Part shown: positions 33,498 through 41,473 of the stretch, one piece after another | Layout of the letters: every line of letters starts with the position of its first letter | How positions within the stretch are numbered: position 1 is the stretch's first letter | NCBI GenBank assembly: GCA_016186625.1 | Contig: JACPLG010000008.1 | Coordinates: 144,723-208,722, forward strand | Direction: 5' to 3' | Length of the DNA stretch: 64,000 nucleotides | Source: Candidatus Levyibacteriota bacterium | GTDB lineage: Bacteria > Patescibacteria > Microgenomatia > Levybacterales > UBA12049 | Program-made: the position numbers and the translations under genes | The notes under the pieces: generated by a model | What the model saw: the letters and a program-made list of their open reading frames with translations, nothing else | Told to the model about the DNA's origin: nothing | The model's database searches: none

Positions 33498-33567
33498 CTA
33501 TCTATCGTATATAAATACTGGGACTAAATTCAAGGTTAGTTTGATTTTTTTGCAGTTAGTAATACAC

Positions 33568-34566
33568 TTACCAATTTCTTAAGAAAAAGGAAGCTACAGT
33601 AAAATAAACAACAATGCTTAATATATCCCGAATTACAGTAGCAAGAGGACCCGATCCTATTGCAGGATCAACCTTAAATCTGTCAAATACAAGGGGCAGG
33701 ATAATCCCAACAATAGAGGATAAAATAATCGTAAGAATAAATGATACTGAGATAATTAAGGCAAGTGTTAGGTTTCCCCAAAAAATTTGGGATATAACAC
33801 CCGCCGCAGCGCCAATAATAACTCCAATCAAAATACTTATGGCCAGCTCACGCCACATATATTTCATGAATGAGAGGTTTTTATCAAGCACAAGGCTTCT
33901 TATTATGATTGTTTGCGACTGAACTCCTACGGCATCTCCTATATAAACAACCGCAGGTAAAAAAGCTGTAAGCAAAATCATTTGCCTAATTAAAGAATCA
34001 AATCCGCTGACAATTATTGCAGCAAAAATTCCGCCAATCAGTCCAACAATTAACCATGGAAGTCTTACTTTTATGTGGTCTGATACCGATGCATCAATTA
34101 GCTTAATCTCAGGATTGTTAAGTCTTCCGATTCCAGCAGTGTAGAGCATGTCCTCAACATTTTCCTCATGTAAAATATTAAGTATAGTATCAGATGTAAT
34201 AACACCTAAAAACTTACCATCCTTATCAATTACCGGTACAGCTTTTATGTTGTTTTTTACGGCCAGTAGTGCAGCTTTCTCCTGCGGGGAATGACCTCTC
34301 ACAGTGATTAAATCAGTTGTCATTATGCCGGACAGTCGTGTATCACTCGCGTTTCTGAATATTTCCTTAATCGAAACTATTCCTCTTAGGTTATTTTTTT
34401 CATTCAGGATGTATATATAATTTACGGAGTCATACTGATCAATTTTTTCAGTACTGAGAAGTTTTTCCGCTTCTCCAACTGTTGTAGTTGAAGATACTGT
34501 TGGAACTTTGCTTGTAGCAACAAGATTGGCCATTTTTTTACCAACAGCGCTCCTATCATTGTCCAT
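33568..34566 (-). CDS. mgtE: MgtE-family magnesium transporter, lacking the N domain
   Basis: A 332-residue protein: two CBS domains (about 15-140), a plug-like helix, then five membrane helices (about 165-332) with the MgtE core phrases PWLIVGLIGG, LTAFLPAVVYIGDAVGVQSQTI and GPLATVIRDILSIVVYF. Typical MgtE is about 450 residues with a superhelical N domain before the CBS pair; that part is absent. CBS domains sense cytoplasmic magnesium. The ATG at 34566 is preferred because TATACT lies 6 bases upstream; the longer frame to 34620 would start upstream of that box. Confidence 0.88.
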   Translation of the reverse strand: MDNDRSAVGKKMANLVATSKVPTVSSTTTVGEAEKLLSTEKIDQYDSVNYIYILNEKNNLRGIVSIKEIFRNASDTRLSGIMTTDLITVRGHSPQEKAALLAVKNNIKAVPVIDKDGKFLGVITSDTILNILHEENVEDMLYTAGIGRLNNPEIKLIDASVSDHIKVRLPWLIVGLIGGIFAAIIVSGFDSLIRQMILLTAFLPAVVYIGDAVGVQSQTIIIRSLVLDKNLSFMKYMWRELAISILIGVIIGAAAGVISQIFWGNLTLALIISVSFILTIILSSIVGIILPLVFDRFKVDPAIGSGPLATVIRDILSIVVYFTVASFFLRNW

Positions 34567-34572
34567 GATTTT

Positions 34573-34578
34573 AGTATA
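34573..34578 (-). promoter_or_regulatory. -10 box of mgtE
   Basis: TATACT, 6 bases before the chosen ATG at 34566; a leaderless arrangement. Confidence 0.5.
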
Positions 34579-34647
34579 ACAAGTTTTTTGGTACACTAAA
34601 TGTCTAAAAATTGATAGCAAGTTCAGATGGATTGTTATAATCGTTCT

Positions 34648-35628
34648 ATGAAAAACGTTACTAAAAAAAGAGCTTCACTAAATAGAATTAATTATGCAGG
34701 AAGCTTAGAGCCTGTAGTCGAACGTCTAGGTAAATTTTTTAAAATAGGCCAAGTCCAGGATTACTTGGTGATTGATATAGGATATGGTGACTGCAACGTA
34801 ATAGTTAAAACAAATAAAGGCAAGTTTCTCGCAAAAATCTTTCAAAAAGAAAGAACACAACAAAACATAGTCCGTTATGTAAAGATCATGCAAAAGGTTT
34901 TAGAAGCCGGTGTTAAACACCCATTTTTAGTCAAAAATCAACTGGGGAAAATAATATTTTATGATAGACACTTTAGTGGATTAAAACTTGTCTTAATGGA
35001 TTATATTGAAGGTAAAACACTTTACGAGTTAAATCGTAAGCCTAATTCTAACGAACTTAAAAAAATTGTTGAGCAGACAGCTAAAATTAACAGTATTAGT
35101 TACCGACCAAGTTATATTTTTGATTCATGGGCTATACCAAATATAGGAAGAATTTTTAATAATACAAAAAAATTTATTGACAGAAGTGATTTACCGTTAA
35201 TTGAAAGAGTTATTAAGAGATTTAATATAATTCCCATTAACTTACTGCCGAAGTGTTTTGTACATGGAGATCTTACAAAGACCAATGTTTTAAAGTCTGA
35301 TAATGGTGATATTTATATTTTAGATTTCTCCATTGCTAACTGGTATCCAAGAATACAAGAACTTGCAGTTATAATCACTAATCTCTTGTATGATGAGCAT
35401 GAATCTAGCAATTTGAAAGAAAAATCCGAACTTATTATAAAAGAATATGGAAAATTTAAGCGGTTAACTACAGAAGAACATAAATGGTTATATGATTACT
35501 CCCTAGCAGCTTTAGCAATGGAAATTTTAGGAGCGCTCCAGGAAAAGTATATAAATAATAATGACACAGAAGAAACAGACTATTTACTAAAACTTGGTAG
35601 AGTAAGCTTGCGAAGGGAATTTAACTGA
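34648..35628 (+). CDS. Aminoglycoside phosphotransferase/choline kinase-fold protein
   Basis: A 326-residue small-molecule kinase of the APH family. The catalytic loop FVHGDLTKTNVL (His-Gly-Asp...Asn) and the metal-binding ILDFSIANW are both present, along with an N-lobe lysine in GKFLAKIF. Such proteins phosphorylate homoserine, choline, hexosamines or drugs; the substrate is not predictable here. The ATG at 34648 is preferred: TATAAT at 34636-34641 is 6 bases before it. It diverges from mgtE. Two patches of spaced repeats and a tRNA follow. Confidence 0.85.
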   Translation: MKNVTKKRASLNRINYAGSLEPVVERLGKFFKIGQVQDYLVIDIGYGDCNVIVKTNKGKFLAKIFQKERTQQNIVRYVKIMQKVLEAGVKHPFLVKNQLGKIIFYDRHFSGLKLVLMDYIEGKTLYELNRKPNSNELKKIVEQTAKINSISYRPSYIFDSWAIPNIGRIFNNTKKFIDRSDLPLIERVIKRFNIIPINLLPKCFVHGDLTKTNVLKSDNGDIYILDFSIANWYPRIQELAVIITNLLYDEHESSNLKEKSELIIKEYGKFKRLTTEEHKWLYDYSLAALAMEILGALQEKYINNNDTEETDYLLKLGRVSLRREFN

Positions 35629-35639
35629 AATACCTCTGA

Positions 35640-35818
35640 ATAGAGTCTTCTGCCTTACAGTACCGCGTAGGGGAGTTCCTTCGGCTCCGCTCAGGGTAAA
35701 CTTCTCATCTCCCAGCACTTCGCCAAAACTCAGCTTGCACTGAGCCGATTCGGTCTGAGCGGGTTCGACGTCCTGAGCTCACCGTCGAAGGACTCACGGT
35801 CGAATGACTTGCCGAAGT
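35640..35818 (+). repeat. Cluster of GC-rich CTCAGG/TCGA palindromic fragments
   Basis: This 180-base gap between a gene and a tRNA contains several short inverted and direct units (GCTCAGG, GTTCGACGTCCTGAGC, ACGGTCGA, CTGAGC) much richer in GC than the neighbours. It resembles intergenic repeat debris common in CPR genomes. No open frame is seen. Confidence 0.45.
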
Positions 35819-35819
35819 G

Positions 35820-35891
35820 TGAGCCGTGGGGGATTCGAACCCTCGACCAAGAGCTTAAAAGGCTCCTGCTCTACCACTGAGCTAACGGCCC
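35820..35891 (-). tRNA. tRNA-Lys (anticodon TTT)
   Basis: Cloverleaf on the minus strand: acceptor GGGCCGT/ACGGCTC, D stem GCTC/GAGC, anticodon stem GGAGC/GCTCT with loop CTTTTAA, T stem GAGGG/CCCCC-type with TTCGAAT loop. CCA is not encoded. A TATAAT box lies upstream (35908-35913, minus). Confidence 0.93.
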
Positions 35892-35930
35892 TAAACGGGA
35901 CAAAACTATTATACTATTTTGAGCGCAAAC

Positions 35931-35960
35931 TTGACAAGCTTAAGTATAAAGGAATATATT
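35931..35960 (+). promoter_or_regulatory. Promoter of the MscS-like gene
   Basis: TTGACA, 18-base spacer, TATATT. The leader is about 140 bases and includes the hairpin at 36061-36091. Confidence 0.5.
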
Positions 35961-36060
35961 GCCTTTAAGATATAAACGGTCCTCCTGCTTTTGCCGTTCG
36001 CCTTTTCAGTTCTATTCGAACACGGCTCACGGAGCAAGCTTTGAAGGACATAAGATACTC

Positions 36061-36091
36061 TAGAAACTCATAAATTCGTTAAGAGTTTCTA
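36061..36091 (+). promoter_or_regulatory. Leader hairpin before the MscS-like gene
   Basis: TAGAAACTC, 13-base loop, GAGTTTCTA: a perfect 9-base stem ending 2 bases before AAAGGGGGTGAT, the ribosome binding site. Confidence 0.6.
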
Positions 36092-36109
36092 ATGAAAGGG
36101 GGTGATAAA

Positions 36110-36772
36110 ATGCTAGAAGAGACGAGAAATGCCCTAATTAGCTCTCTTAATACAAATATACAAGCTGTTGTAAATTTTGTTCCCGGACTCATTGCAGGAC
36201 TTCTGATACTTCTAATAGGAATCGTAATTGGATCTATTGCAAAACAGTTAATTTTAAGCGCAGCAAAATCACTAAGAATTGATACATATCTAAAAAGATA
36301 TGGAGTCCCTGAGCTCCGAGAAAATTATACATGGAGCAATATTTTGGCTGAAATTACAAGGTGGTTTGTAATAATCGTATTCTTAATTCCAACAGCTGAT
36401 GTTTGGAGACTTCCCAGAATAGGTACACTTCTTAACGAATTGTTATTCTATCTCCCAAACGTATTTGTTGCAGTAATAATTGCTCTTGTTGGATTTGTCC
36501 TTTCACGACTTGCGCATGACGTAATCCTTGCCTCCGTTAAAGGAATTACAAAAGAATCTGCCAATATGGTTGCAACATCTGCTCAATGGGTAATTAATGG
36601 ATTCGTAATTCTGGCTGTCTTAAACCAACTGGGAGTAGCATCGGATTTAATTAGAATATTATTTACCGGAATTGTTGCCATGGTGGCACTAGCAGGAGGA
36701 ATTGCGTTTGGTCTAGGCGGACAAGAGAACGCGAGAGACATTCTTGATGGCATCCGTAAAAGACTTAGGTAA
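36110..36772 (+). CDS. Mechanosensitive-channel-like membrane protein (TM helix repeat)
   Basis: A 220-residue protein with four or five membrane helices and two copies of a conserved helix-loop unit (FVPGLIAGLLILLIGIVIGSIAKQLI; LPNVFVAVIIALVGFVLSRLAHDVI), as in the Pfam TM_helix family near MscS channels. It ends with FTGIVAMVALAGGIAFGLGGQENARDIL, the pore-lining helix motif of MscS. The MscS beta and C-terminal domains are missing, so this is a minimal form. I chose the ATG at 36110 because AAAGGGGGTGAT lies directly upstream; the ATG at 36092 precedes that site. Confidence 0.8.
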   Translation: MLEETRNALISSLNTNIQAVVNFVPGLIAGLLILLIGIVIGSIAKQLILSAAKSLRIDTYLKRYGVPELRENYTWSNILAEITRWFVIIVFLIPTADVWRLPRIGTLLNELLFYLPNVFVAVIIALVGFVLSRLAHDVILASVKGITKESANMVATSAQWVINGFVILAVLNQLGVASDLIRILFTGIVAMVALAGGIAFGLGGQENARDILDGIRKRLR

Positions 36773-36811
36773 TTTGTTTGAAGCTACCGTTTTAGAGTAT
36801 AATATGAGTGC

Positions 36812-36885
36812 GCCGCGTTCGTCTAGTGGTCTAGGACACCTGGTTTTCAGCCAGGGAATCAGGGGTTCGACTCCCCTACGCGGTA
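36812..36885 (+). tRNA. tRNA-Glu (anticodon TTC)
   Basis: Acceptor GCCGCGT/ACGCGGT, D arm GTC...GAC, anticodon stem CCTGG/CCAGG with loop TTTTCAG, T stem AGGGG/CCCCT. TATAAT at 36798-36803 puts the start almost at the mature 5' end. CCA is not encoded. Confidence 0.92.
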
Positions 36886-36934
36886 CTTAATCCTATAGTT
36901 TGATTAACTTCTGAGTTTTTGATAAAATTCATTC

Positions 36935-37312
36935 ATGAGTAATCCGGAAAATGTTTCAAATTTCCCGCCTTCAAAAGTTATGCCCATGCAAGATTTGAGG
37001 TCGGCTCTATGGAGTCATGATGCAGATAGAGCAACACGGGCATTGGTGCAGCTGGATAGAGTTTTAGTCCCTGATTACGAAAGCGTACACAGAGAAAGAC
37101 TACTAGACCCTTTGTTCATTGACGAAGTTAGGGAAATGGTTGCTGAGTGCCTAGATTCTGCAAGAAGGCGAAAAAAGTTAGGATATCTATTTTTTCTCAC
37201 AGATGCAACTTTTTCATCTATTGTCTTAAGGACTAAAGGTACAAGGCTGAACCCGGTTTTATCGGATTTTTCATCAGAAAGCGTCAAATCAAGATGGGAG
37301 AAAATAGCATAA
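36935..37312 (+). CDS. Hypothetical protein, 125 residues
   Basis: Not recognised. The protein is soluble and mostly helical (DLRSALWSHDADRATRALVQL; IDEVREMVAECLDSARRRKKLGYLFF) with no signal, Cys motif or obvious active site. TAAAAT lies 6 bases before the ATG, so the message is likely leaderless, and the frame has codon use like its neighbours. It lies between tRNA-Glu and a protease gene. Confidence 0.6.
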   Translation: MSNPENVSNFPPSKVMPMQDLRSALWSHDADRATRALVQLDRVLVPDYESVHRERLLDPLFIDEVREMVAECLDSARRRKKLGYLFFLTDATFSSIVLRTKGTRLNPVLSDFSSESVKSRWEKIA

Positions 37313-37318
37313 ATATTG

Positions 37319-37354
37319 CGGGACTTATCCCGTCAGAGCAAGGAAAGGAGGTGA
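37319..37354 (+). promoter_or_regulatory. Hairpin followed by an orphan perfect Shine-Dalgarno sequence
   Basis: CGGGA-ctta-TCCCG at 37319-37332, then AAAGGAGGTGA at 37344-37354, a perfect match to the usual 16S rRNA tail. No sensible open frame starts 5-12 bases after it; the next gene starts at 37409 behind its own TATAAT. Confidence 0.5.
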
Positions 37355-37408
37355 AAAGTTCAATATAGAAAATGATGGATTAGATTGGGATTGTGCTATA
37401 ATGCGCTC

Positions 37409-38290
37409 ATGGCAAGAAGAGGAAGACCCAGAAAAACACCAATTAATCCTGTTGTGCCAGCCCAAACTCAGCAAACTTCTATTCCAACAGAAGCATTTCT
37501 GTATTTTCTAATCCCAGATGGAAAATCAATTAATGCAGATTCTGTGAATAGTGTAAAAAATGCAATCAGATCCGCTACTCTAAAAAAACTAAACTTTGTG
37601 GTCCAATCTGGTGGTGGCGATCTTTATTCCGCAGTTAAGGTAATTCGCATTTTGAGGACAAAATTTACAAATATAATTGGTGTAGTTCCCACAAAAGCCA
37701 TGAGCGCTGCGACGTTAATGCTTCTGGGAACTGACGAGATTTATATGAGTGAAGAATCGCAATTAGGTCCTTTAGATTTACTTATGGAGCACCCAGTTGA
37801 TGGTAGTATCATATCGGCAGTAGATGTTGTAGATACCCTCAACCACTTATCATCTACTACCATGAATAATGCTGTTGAAATGTATGAAAAAATGAGAGAT
37901 TTACCTAATGGGGAGATTATTGGAAAAAACCATGCGATGAAATTTGCTCTTGAGTCTACTATCGAGATAATTAAGGAAATATCAGCACAAATAGATCCTT
38001 ATCATCGACAGAAAGCATTAAGAAAGCTTAAAATTGCTCAATGGTATGCTTACGATCTCCTTAGAACTGGTATGATGAAAACAGGAGCGAATCCTATGCG
38101 AACTGCAATAACATTTGTTTATAGCTTTCCAGACCATAACTATGCTATTTTTAAGGAAGATGCCAGAGACATGCTCCAATTAATAATAAAAGATTCAACG
38201 AGTTATCCATTTTGGAACGATGTATGTACGGAAACTGAAAATTTGCTTCGTGGAGCAAAAAAACCAATAATAAACTATATTGAAAAATAA
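37409..38290 (+). CDS. SDH-type Clp-fold serine protease with AT-hook-like N terminus
   Basis: A 293-residue protein of the ClpP/crotonase-fold SDH proteinase family (PF01972), soluble relatives of SppA. The core has VVQSGGGDLYSAVKVIRIL, the nucleophile region KAMSAATLMLLGTDEIYM (Ser in MSAA) and ESQLGPLD. No signal peptide is present. The N terminus reads ARRGRPRKTP, which matches the AT-hook DNA-binding core GRP flanked by basic residues; contact with DNA is a guess. TATAAT at 37397-37402 lies 6 bases before the ATG at 37409. Two small genes follow closely. Confidence 0.82.
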   Translation: MARRGRPRKTPINPVVPAQTQQTSIPTEAFLYFLIPDGKSINADSVNSVKNAIRSATLKKLNFVVQSGGGDLYSAVKVIRILRTKFTNIIGVVPTKAMSAATLMLLGTDEIYMSEESQLGPLDLLMEHPVDGSIISAVDVVDTLNHLSSTTMNNAVEMYEKMRDLPNGEIIGKNHAMKFALESTIEIIKEISAQIDPYHRQKALRKLKIAQWYAYDLLRTGMMKTGANPMRTAITFVYSFPDHNYAIFKEDARDMLQLIIKDSTSYPFWNDVCTETENLLRGAKKPIINYIEK

Positions 38291-38291
38291 A

Positions 38292-38465
38292 ATGCTATTT
38301 AATTTTTTGGAAGATACTAATAAAGAAAAAAAGAAAAAAGAAAAGAAATTGCCTATAAGTGCTGAAATTACGAAGGATGCAGATAGGGTAACAGCCAGAG
38401 AGTTAGATGAATTTTTTAGAGAAGGAAAGGGTTTGGATGATGAAAAAGAAAAAACTTCTGCCTAA
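38292..38465 (+). CDS. Small charged hypothetical protein
   Basis: 57 residues, rich in Lys and Glu (NKEKKKKEKKLPISAEITKDADRVTARELDEFF). The start is 1 base after the protease stop, so it is coupled to it; the TTG at 38280 is less likely. The next small frame begins inside it at 38437. Not recognised; perhaps an adaptor for the protease. Confidence 0.5.
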   Translation: MLFNFLEDTNKEKKKKEKKLPISAEITKDADRVTARELDEFFREGKGLDDEKEKTSA

Positions 38466-38559
38466 AGACAAAAAACTTAAAAACTGGCTCAAACAGGGTG
38501 GTCGGGAGAACTCTAAAAAAGACTTCTTTACTTTACTAAAACGGGCTGTATCGCTTTAA
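38437..38559 (+). CDS. Very small basic protein
   Basis: Forty codons: a Lys-rich start, then KNWLKQGGRENSKKDFFTLLKRAVSL. It overlaps the preceding gene by 29 bases, and its last ten codons overlap the convergent transposase gene. The compact basic helix-turn pattern looks like a real conserved peptide, but the tail may have been altered by the element's insertion. Confidence 0.4.
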   Translation: MMKKKKLLPKDKKLKNWLKQGGRENSKKDFFTLLKRAVSL

Positions 38560-39430
38560 CTTCCGCCACTTGCTTTAATAATCTTTCAAACATCAATCCT
38601 AAATATAATCGGTTATTGTATCTCCAAGTGTATTCGTCAATGTAAGCCTGTAAATACTTTTTGCTAACTTTTCTATAAACTCCGTATATTCCTCTTTTCA
38701 AGTGAGACCACAAGTTCTCAACGCTGTTTGTGTGAAATAAATGCTGTCTGACATATTCTTTATTGGAATGATTTACGGTGTAGTGTTTATCAAATCCATG
38801 CTCGTATAGGTTTTTATATGAACCAAGCTCATCGGTCATTATATGGGCTTTAGGGTCTACGTTCTGTTTTATTTGATTGATTAAAGTCCACTTACCAGTA
38901 TTAGGAATACGCTTTGCAAAAGCTGTTCCTTTTCTTTTAACTATACCCATTACAATTTCTTTCTCTTCTACTCCGCCGTGCCATTCATAAGCTCGGTTTT
39001 TTCCTTTACCGCCGATATATGTTTCGTCTATTTCAACAATCCCGTCTAAAAGCGAGGGTTCTTGTACCATTAAGGTTCTTATTTGCTTAAACATACGCCA
39101 TGCGGTCTTATAGGTAACGCCCAACAATCTCTCTAGCTGTTTGGCGGATATTCCGCTTCTAGTCTGAACTATAAGGTACATAGCAAAAAACCATAAGTCT
39201 AAAGGAGTCGTAGATTTCTCAAAGATTGTTCCTGCTAACGGATAGATTTGATAACCACAAAACTTACAAGCAAATGAGGTTCTGCCTGTTACTGGATAGA
39301 AAACTGATAGCCTTTTGCAAGAGGGGCAATCCATGTCATCGGGGTATTTGAGCTTTTTAATAGCTTCAAGGCACTTTTCGTGTGTACCATATTTCCATTT
39401 GAATTGTCGGAGGCTAAATCTACTCGTCAT
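38528..39430 (-). mobile_element. IS1595-family transposase
   Basis: A 300-residue ISXO2-like transposase. Residues 30-60 form a zinc ribbon (MDCPSCKR...FACKFCGY), then a helix-turn-helix (GISAKQLERLLGVTYKTAWRMFKQI) and the DDE-type core: EIDETYIGGK, IMTDELGSYKNL and HTNSVENLWSHLKRG, followed by YIDEYTWRYNNR. The frame is intact, so it may be active. I could not find terminal inverted repeats or a target duplication. The promoter is near consensus. Its end overlaps the small gene at 38437. Confidence 0.9.
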
Positions 39431-39437
39431 TGAAGCT

Positions 39438-39466
39438 AGTATAGCATACTATTTACTTGTTGTCAA
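39438..39466 (-). promoter_or_regulatory. Near-consensus promoter of the transposase
   Basis: Minus strand TTGACA, 17-base spacer, TATACT, then 7 bases to the ATG at 39430. Strong and leaderless. Confidence 0.65.
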
Positions 39467-39544
39467 GGGATAAGTGCCAATATTGCTATCTTTTGACATA
39501 TTTTGCCCTATTGACTTGGCCTTAGATTATATGTACCATGTATT

Positions 39545-39630
39545 TTACCCTCTAATACGAAAGTATTAAAAGGCAGGAAGTCTGGAGCAATCCAGACCGC
39601 CCCGAAAAAGCCCCGCAAGGGGTTTTTTTG
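39545..39630 (+). ncRNA. Candidate small RNA with three hairpins
   Basis: Three stems follow in a row: TAATAC-GAAA-GTATTA (39553-39568), GTCTGG-agcaat-CCAGAC inside a GGC/GCC clamp (39572-39601), and the terminator AAAAAGCCCC-GCAA-GGGGTTTTTTT (39605-39629). Two loops are GNRA tetraloops. The next gene has its own TATAAT after the terminator, so this looks like a separate short transcript. No known RNA family was recognised. Confidence 0.5.
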
Positions 39631-39690
39631 ATGGGAAAATAGCAACTTTTTGTTTGTTCCAATTTTCTCTTTCAACTATAATTAGATGTC

Positions 39691-40845
39691 ATGAGAAAAA
39701 TGTTTAGGTATTTCCTTATTGTTTCATTGTTAACGATTGTTGGATTGATTAATCCTATAAATATTAAACACGCACAGGCAATCTACGATCCCCTATCAGT
39801 TCCCAACAACAAAATTGGAATTCATATTTTGTTTCCTGACGAAATTGACAAAGCAAAAGAACTAATTAATTCAAACGGCGGTGACTGGGGTTATGTGGTT
39901 ATTCCCATAAGATCTGATGATAAAGATTTAGAAAAGTGGCAAAAGTTTATGGATAGGGCAGCGGAGCTTCATATAATTCCTATCATAAGAATTGCCACCC
40001 ACGGAGATTTTTTTGAATTATCATCTTGGAAAAAACCCCAAGACGCAGACATATTAGACTTTGCAAATTTTCTTGATTCGCTTGATTGGCCTGTAAAAAA
40101 TAGATACGTAATAATTTTTAATGAAGTGAATAGGTCTGATGAGTGGGAAGGGGAAGCCAACCCTGGGGAGTATGCAAGATTACTTTCCTACGCGGTAATT
40201 GTCTTCAAAGCAAAAAACCCAGACTACTTTATTATTTCAGCAGGCCTTGATAATGCGGCCGAAACTGACGGGGAAACGTATAACCAATTTGATTTCCTGC
40301 GTAGTATGAATCAGGAAGTTGCGGGTATCTTTAACCAGATTGACGGGATATCTTCTCACTCATATCCCAATCCCGCCTTTTCTCAACCTCCCTCAGTCCT
40401 AACACCAAAAAGCATATCTAGCTTTCAGTATGAAATCTCATATATCAGAAAATTCACAAATAAAAGCTTACCAGTTTTTATTACTGAAACAGGTTGGGAT
40501 CAGACTAAATTTTCCGATCAGGCCATTTCAAATTTTTTTAAAGAGGCTCTTTATGGAGTTTGGAGCGATCCTTCGGTTGTAACAGTTTCACCGTTTCTTC
40601 TTAAAGCGGGAGCAGGGCCCTTTGAGAAATTCTCTTTTATAAAAGATAGGGATATAGAGAATGGAATTTATAGATCTTTTTTGGAGATTCCTAAGACAAA
40701 AGGTATTCCAGGAGAGAGCACAAGAAGCGCTATCTTGGGAAATGTTCAGGTTGACATTCCGATAAAGGATTTTTCAGATTCCAACAAAAAAAACAATGAC
40801 AAAAGCATAAAAAAAGTAATAAAGTGGTTTATTCTTGGATTCTAG
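39691..40845 (+). CDS. Secreted clan A (TIM-barrel) glycoside hydrolase-like protein
   Basis: A 384-residue protein with signal peptide 1-31 (KHAQA). The barrel shows clan GH-A landmarks: VIPIRSDD near strand 2, VIIFNEVNR with the acid/base Glu after strand 4, and VFITETGW with the nucleophile Glu after strand 7; DGISSHSYPNP marks strand 6. The C-terminal 45 residues are Lys-rich with a final hydrophobic WFILGF. It probably cuts or remodels extracellular polysaccharide. TATAAT is 8 bases before the ATG. Confidence 0.82.
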   Translation: MRKMFRYFLIVSLLTIVGLINPINIKHAQAIYDPLSVPNNKIGIHILFPDEIDKAKELINSNGGDWGYVVIPIRSDDKDLEKWQKFMDRAAELHIIPIIRIATHGDFFELSSWKKPQDADILDFANFLDSLDWPVKNRYVIIFNEVNRSDEWEGEANPGEYARLLSYAVIVFKAKNPDYFIISAGLDNAAETDGETYNQFDFLRSMNQEVAGIFNQIDGISSHSYPNPAFSQPPSVLTPKSISSFQYEISYIRKFTNKSLPVFITETGWDQTKFSDQAISNFFKEALYGVWSDPSVVTVSPFLLKAGAGPFEKFSFIKDRDIENGIYRSFLEIPKTKGIPGESTRSAILGNVQVDIPIKDFSDSNKKNNDKSIKKVIKWFILGF

Positions 40846-40872
40846 CTGTGGTATAATTGTCTTTTCTTATTT

Positions 40873-41397
40873 ATGAATCCGACTCTAGATATCTTTAGAC
40901 TTAAATTTGAAAATATTACACATGGAGTTCTAACCTCTGAGGGCGTATTGGAAATAATAAAAAATTTCCTCGAAGAAGTGCCTGACGGGAAATACAGCCT
41001 TGTAATAGGGACTGATTCTCATGAGAAAAACGGATCAGGCTTGAGTAGTAAAAATATAAGTCTTGTTACTGCTATTATTGTACACAGACGAGGATTTGGC
41101 GGAAAATATTTCTGGAACAAAAAACATGTCTCAAATATTCATTCTCTTCGTGAAAAAATATACGCTGAGACTATGACATCTCTTGATTTTGCGGCAAGTT
41201 TTGTGCCGCTTCTTAAGAAAAACCTCAATGGCCACTCGCCTACTTACAATCTTGAAATTCACATTGATGTAGGAGAGCACGGAGACAGCCGAGATATGAT
41301 AAAAGAAGTTGTTGGGTTAGTTACCGGAAACGGCTTTGTAGCCAAAACCAAACCTGAAGCGTATGGTGCTTCATATGTTGCAGACAAACACACCTAG
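40873..41397 (+). CDS. YkuK/DUF458 RNase H-like protein
   Basis: A 174-residue cytoplasmic protein matching the DUF458 family, predicted to have an RNase H-like fold: YSLVIGTDSHEKN (first acidic strand), VTAIIVHRRGFGGKYFW, and EIHIDVGEHGDSRDMIKEVVGLVTGNGF with further acidic residues. In Bacillus ykuK is induced by stress; biochemical function is unproven. TATAAT lies 15 bases before the ATG. A palindromic repeat follows its stop. Confidence 0.88.
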   Translation: MNPTLDIFRLKFENITHGVLTSEGVLEIIKNFLEEVPDGKYSLVIGTDSHEKNGSGLSSKNISLVTAIIVHRRGFGGKYFWNKKHVSNIHSLREKIYAETMTSLDFAASFVPLLKKNLNGHSPTYNLEIHIDVGEHGDSRDMIKEVVGLVTGNGFVAKTKPEAYGASYVADKHT

Positions 41398-41404
41398 TCA
41401 TTGG

Positions 41405-41467
41405 TTTGTCATCCTGAACGTACGTGAAGGATCTTAAAGATTCTTCGTTTCGCTCAGAATGACAAAG
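41405..41467 (+). repeat. GTCATcCTGA...TCAGaATGAC inverted repeat
   Basis: The element opens with TTTGTCATCCTGAACG and closes with CGCTCAGAATGACAAAG, with AAGGATCTTaaAGATTCTT in the middle. Similar elements occur in many bacterial genomes. It provides the first codons of the longer version of the next gene. Confidence 0.65.
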
Positions 41468-41473
41468 TGGTTT

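Noticed and set aside
38470..39480. Terminal inverted repeats of the IS1595 element
   Set aside because: GGGATAAGTGCC on the right side has no partner near the left end; no ends are claimed.
39545..39630. SRP (4.5S) RNA
   Set aside because: GGCAGGAAG looks similar at first, but the conserved GGTCAGG...GGAAGGAAGCAGCC core is missing and the fold is three separate stems.
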